Part shown: positions 62,458 through 64,000 of the stretch, one piece after another
How the letters are laid out: each line of letters begins with the position of its first letter
Numbering within the stretch: position 1 is the first letter of the stretch
The notes under the pieces: generated by a model
The model's database searches: none
What the model saw: the letters and a program-made list of their open reading frames with translations, nothing else
Told to the model about the DNA's origin: nothing
Assembly: GCF_013408335.1 (NCBI RefSeq)
Contig: NZ_JACBZR010000001.1
Span: 1,860,001 to 1,924,000, forward strand
Source: Nocardioides panzhihuensis
GTDB lineage: Bacteria; Actinomycetota; Actinomycetes; Propionibacteriales; Nocardioidaceae
Direction: 5' to 3'
DNA: 64,000 nucleotides
Program-made: the position numbers and the translations under genes

Positions 62458-63342
62458 ATGAACTCCGAAAGCCCCAGTCCGCAGGAAGCGACCCGCCCGC
62501 TGCGGATCGCGGTGCCCAACAAGGGCTCGCTGTCCACCTCCGCCTCCGAGCTGCTGCGCGAGGCGGGCTATCGCCAGCGCGACGACAGCAAGCGTCTGAC
62601 CCTCATCGACGACGAGAACGGCGTCGAGTTCTTCTACCTGCGTCCGCGCGACATCGCGCTCTACGTCGGCGAGGGCACCCTCGACATCGGCATCACCGGC
62701 CGTGACCTGCTCCTGGACTCCGGCGCCAAGGCCGACGAGGTCATCGGGCTCGGCTTCGGCCGGTCCCGGTTCCACTTCGCCGGCCGCGCCGGCGCCTTCA
62801 CCTCGGTCGAGGAGCTCCGCGGCAAGCGGATCGCGACCTCGTACGTCGGGGTCGTCTCCGACTTCCTCGAGCGCGAGGGGATCGATGCCAGCGTGACCCG
62901 CCTCGACGGCGCCGTGGAGACCTCCATCCAGCTCGGCGTCGCCGACGCCATCGCCGACGTGGTCGAGACCGGCTCGACGATGCGGCAGGCCGGCCTGGAG
63001 ATCTTCGGCGAGCCGATCATGCGCTCCGAGGCCGTGGTGATCACCCGGTCGGGCGCGCAGCTGCCGGCGGAGTACGAGACGTTCAAGCGCCGTCTGGACG
63101 GCGTCCTGATCGCGCGCAGCTACGTGATGATGGACTACGACATCCGTGCCGAGTTCCTCGCCGAGGCCTCCGCGATGACCCCCGGTCTCGAGGGACCGAC
63201 GGTCAGCCCGCTGCACCGCGAGGGGTGGGTCGCCGTCCGCGCGATGGTGCCGCGGGCGGGGTCGCAGAAGCTGATGGACGACCTCTACGCCGTGGGTGCC
63301 CGAGCCATTCTGCTGACGGAGATCAATGCCTGCCGGATCTGA
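62458..63342 (+). CDS. hisG: ATP phosphoribosyltransferase HisG (long form)
   Basis: HisG starts histidine synthesis by joining ATP and PRPP, and it is feedback-inhibited by histidine. The 294-residue long form has LRIAVPNKGSLSTSASELLREAGY, DIGITGRDLLLDSG, ADAIADVVETGSTMRQAGLEIF (PRPP loop) and a C-terminal regulatory ACT-like domain (YVMMDYDIRAEFLAEASAMTPGLEGPTVSPLHREGWVAVRAMVPR). GAGGAA, at the end of hisE, serves as ribosome site. Confidence 0.95.
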   Translation: MNSESPSPQEATRPLRIAVPNKGSLSTSASELLREAGYRQRDDSKRLTLIDDENGVEFFYLRPRDIALYVGEGTLDIGITGRDLLLDSGAKADEVIGLGFGRSRFHFAGRAGAFTSVEELRGKRIATSYVGVVSDFLEREGIDASVTRLDGAVETSIQLGVADAIADVVETGSTMRQAGLEIFGEPIMRSEAVVITRSGAQLPAEYETFKRRLDGVLIARSYVMMDYDIRAEFLAEASAMTPGLEGPTVSPLHREGWVAVRAMVPRAGSQKLMDDLYAVGARAILLTEINACRI

Positions 63343-63808
63343 CCCTGCCGAGCCTGACCCTGACCGGACGGCCCTGCCGGTGACACTTCCGCACACCTGG
63401 CGTCCGCTCGGTGTCCGCGTGATGGCCTGGTTCCTCGTCGCCGCGCTCGGAGTGATGTGCACGCTGGTCTGGGTCGGCTTCACGCCCGAGATCAAGGCCC
63501 AGGTCACCATGTTCGAGCGACTGACCTTCGGGGCTGTGGGGCTCGGGATCGTCGTCTGTGTGCACGCGCTGACCCGGTCGCGAGTGGTCGCCCATGAGGG
63601 CGGCCTCACCGTCGTCAACGGCTACAAGCGTCGTGATCTGGAGTGGGCCGAGATCCTCGCGATCAACTTCCCCCGAGGTGCGCCGTGGCCCAACATCGAT
63701 CTGGCCTCCGGTCACAACATCTCCGTCCACGGGATCCAGGCCTCCGACGGCGGCTCGTCGAAGAAAGCCGTGCGTACACTGCGGACGCTGGTCGACGAGC
63801 TCTCCTGA
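63326..63808 (+). CDS. PH-domain membrane protein
   Basis: This 160-residue protein has a proline-rich start, two helices (GVRVMAWFLVAALGVMCTLVWVGF and LTFGAVGLGIVVCVHAL), and then a short bacterial PH-like domain (SRVVAHEGGLTVVNGYKRRDLEWAEILAINFPRGAPWPNIDLASGHNISVHGIQ). Proteins of this type occur next to hisG in many actinobacteria; function unknown. The gene overlaps hisG by 17 bases. Confidence 0.82.
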   Translation: MPAGSDPAEPDPDRTALPVTLPHTWRPLGVRVMAWFLVAALGVMCTLVWVGFTPEIKAQVTMFERLTFGAVGLGIVVCVHALTRSRVVAHEGGLTVVNGYKRRDLEWAEILAINFPRGAPWPNIDLASGHNISVHGIQASDGGSSKKAVRTLRTLVDELS

Positions 63809-63893
63809 TCGGCGGAGATGACCGGTCGGCGAACCGCGCACGACGCTTCACCCAATCCTGACCAGAACGGCTGACCTGCGGCGACGGCTGGCC

Positions 63894-63899
63894 TAGCGT
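63894..63899 (+). promoter_or_regulatory. -10 box of the partial secreted-protein gene
   Basis: TAGCGT, seven bases before the GTG at 63907. Confidence 0.5.
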
Positions 63900-63906
63900 G
63901 CTTTCC

Positions 63907-64000
63907 GTGACCTCTACGTCGTGGACTCGCCTCGCTGCTCCTGGCCTCACCCTGGGCGCCGTCATCGCACTCGCAACGCTGGCTCCGGCCGAGGCCGCGC
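63907..64000 (+). CDS. Start of a secreted protein (truncated by window end)
   Basis: The first 31 codons read VTSTSWTRLAAPGLTLGAVI followed by ALATLAPAEAA, a signal peptide with an Ala-x-Ala-like cleavage region. The rest lies beyond the window, so no function can be given. The GTG start is supported by the -10 box seven bases upstream. Confidence 0.55.
   Translation, partial: MTSTSWTRLAAPGLTLGAVIALATLAPAEAA

Overview
The window is high-GC actinobacterial DNA. A mycothiol ligase gene (mshC) sits with its usual SCO1664/DUF3090/MSMEG_4193-type neighbours, and there are DUF5703, PAC2, DUF222-HNH and F420/PPOX-type genes. Many genes have a TANNNT -10 box only 6-9 bases before a start codon, which suggests leaderless mRNAs. 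These traits fit the Propionibacteriales (a Nocardioides-like organism); this is inferred, because no 16S rRNA gene is present.

The left ~28.9 kb looks like a mobile genomic island. In order it holds: (1) the end of a mercury-resistance operon (merA, merB, a MerF/MerT-like membrane protein, a thioredoxin-like lipoprotein and a CcdA-type membrane protein); (2) a three-level nest of insertion sequences, in which an IS21-family element is interrupted by an IS3-family element that is itself interrupted by an IS110-family element; the IS3 junction (TIR plus 3-bp duplication) can be read to the base, and the IS110 junction to within a 5-bp word shared by both ends; (3) a 12-gene minus-strand operon for a Tad/Flp-type pilus, ending in a large LysM-BTAD membrane protein; (4) a divergent MobF (TrwC/TraI-type) relaxase-helicase; (5) a two-gene Gabija-type defence module (OLD-family nuclease plus UvrD-like helicase). 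The island appears to stop near a minus-strand tRNA-Leu(GAG) gene whose 3' end faces it.

From ~29 kb to the right end the content is housekeeping: GDPD and M20 hydrolases, a histidine phosphatase, DUF5703, an aldo/keto reductase, uppP, ilvA, corA, the mshC cluster, PAC2, metH, a PPOX protein, a kinase-like protein, CBS and fdhD, a sterol-desaturase-like protein, an HAD phosphatase, rpe, an FMN riboswitch with ribD-ribE-ribBA-ribH, a TipA-like regulator, a VOC protein, a methyltransferase, a DUF222-HNH protein with a structured leader, an ArsR/CDF metal-efflux pair, a gamma-carbonic anhydrase, an XRE/zinc-ribbon membrane pair with a clear operator, and hisE-hisG.

The most notable observations are these. 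The nested IS110 element carries an upstream non-coding segment with a perfect 20-bp hairpin and short words that match both the insertion target and the element's own ends, as expected of a bridge RNA. The Tad-type pilus operon lies back to back with a conjugative relaxase, which raises the possibility of a Tad-like DNA-transfer apparatus. The mercury operon carries its own thiol-redox pair. A 27-codon ORF links ribBA and ribH by overlapping start and stop codons at both ends.
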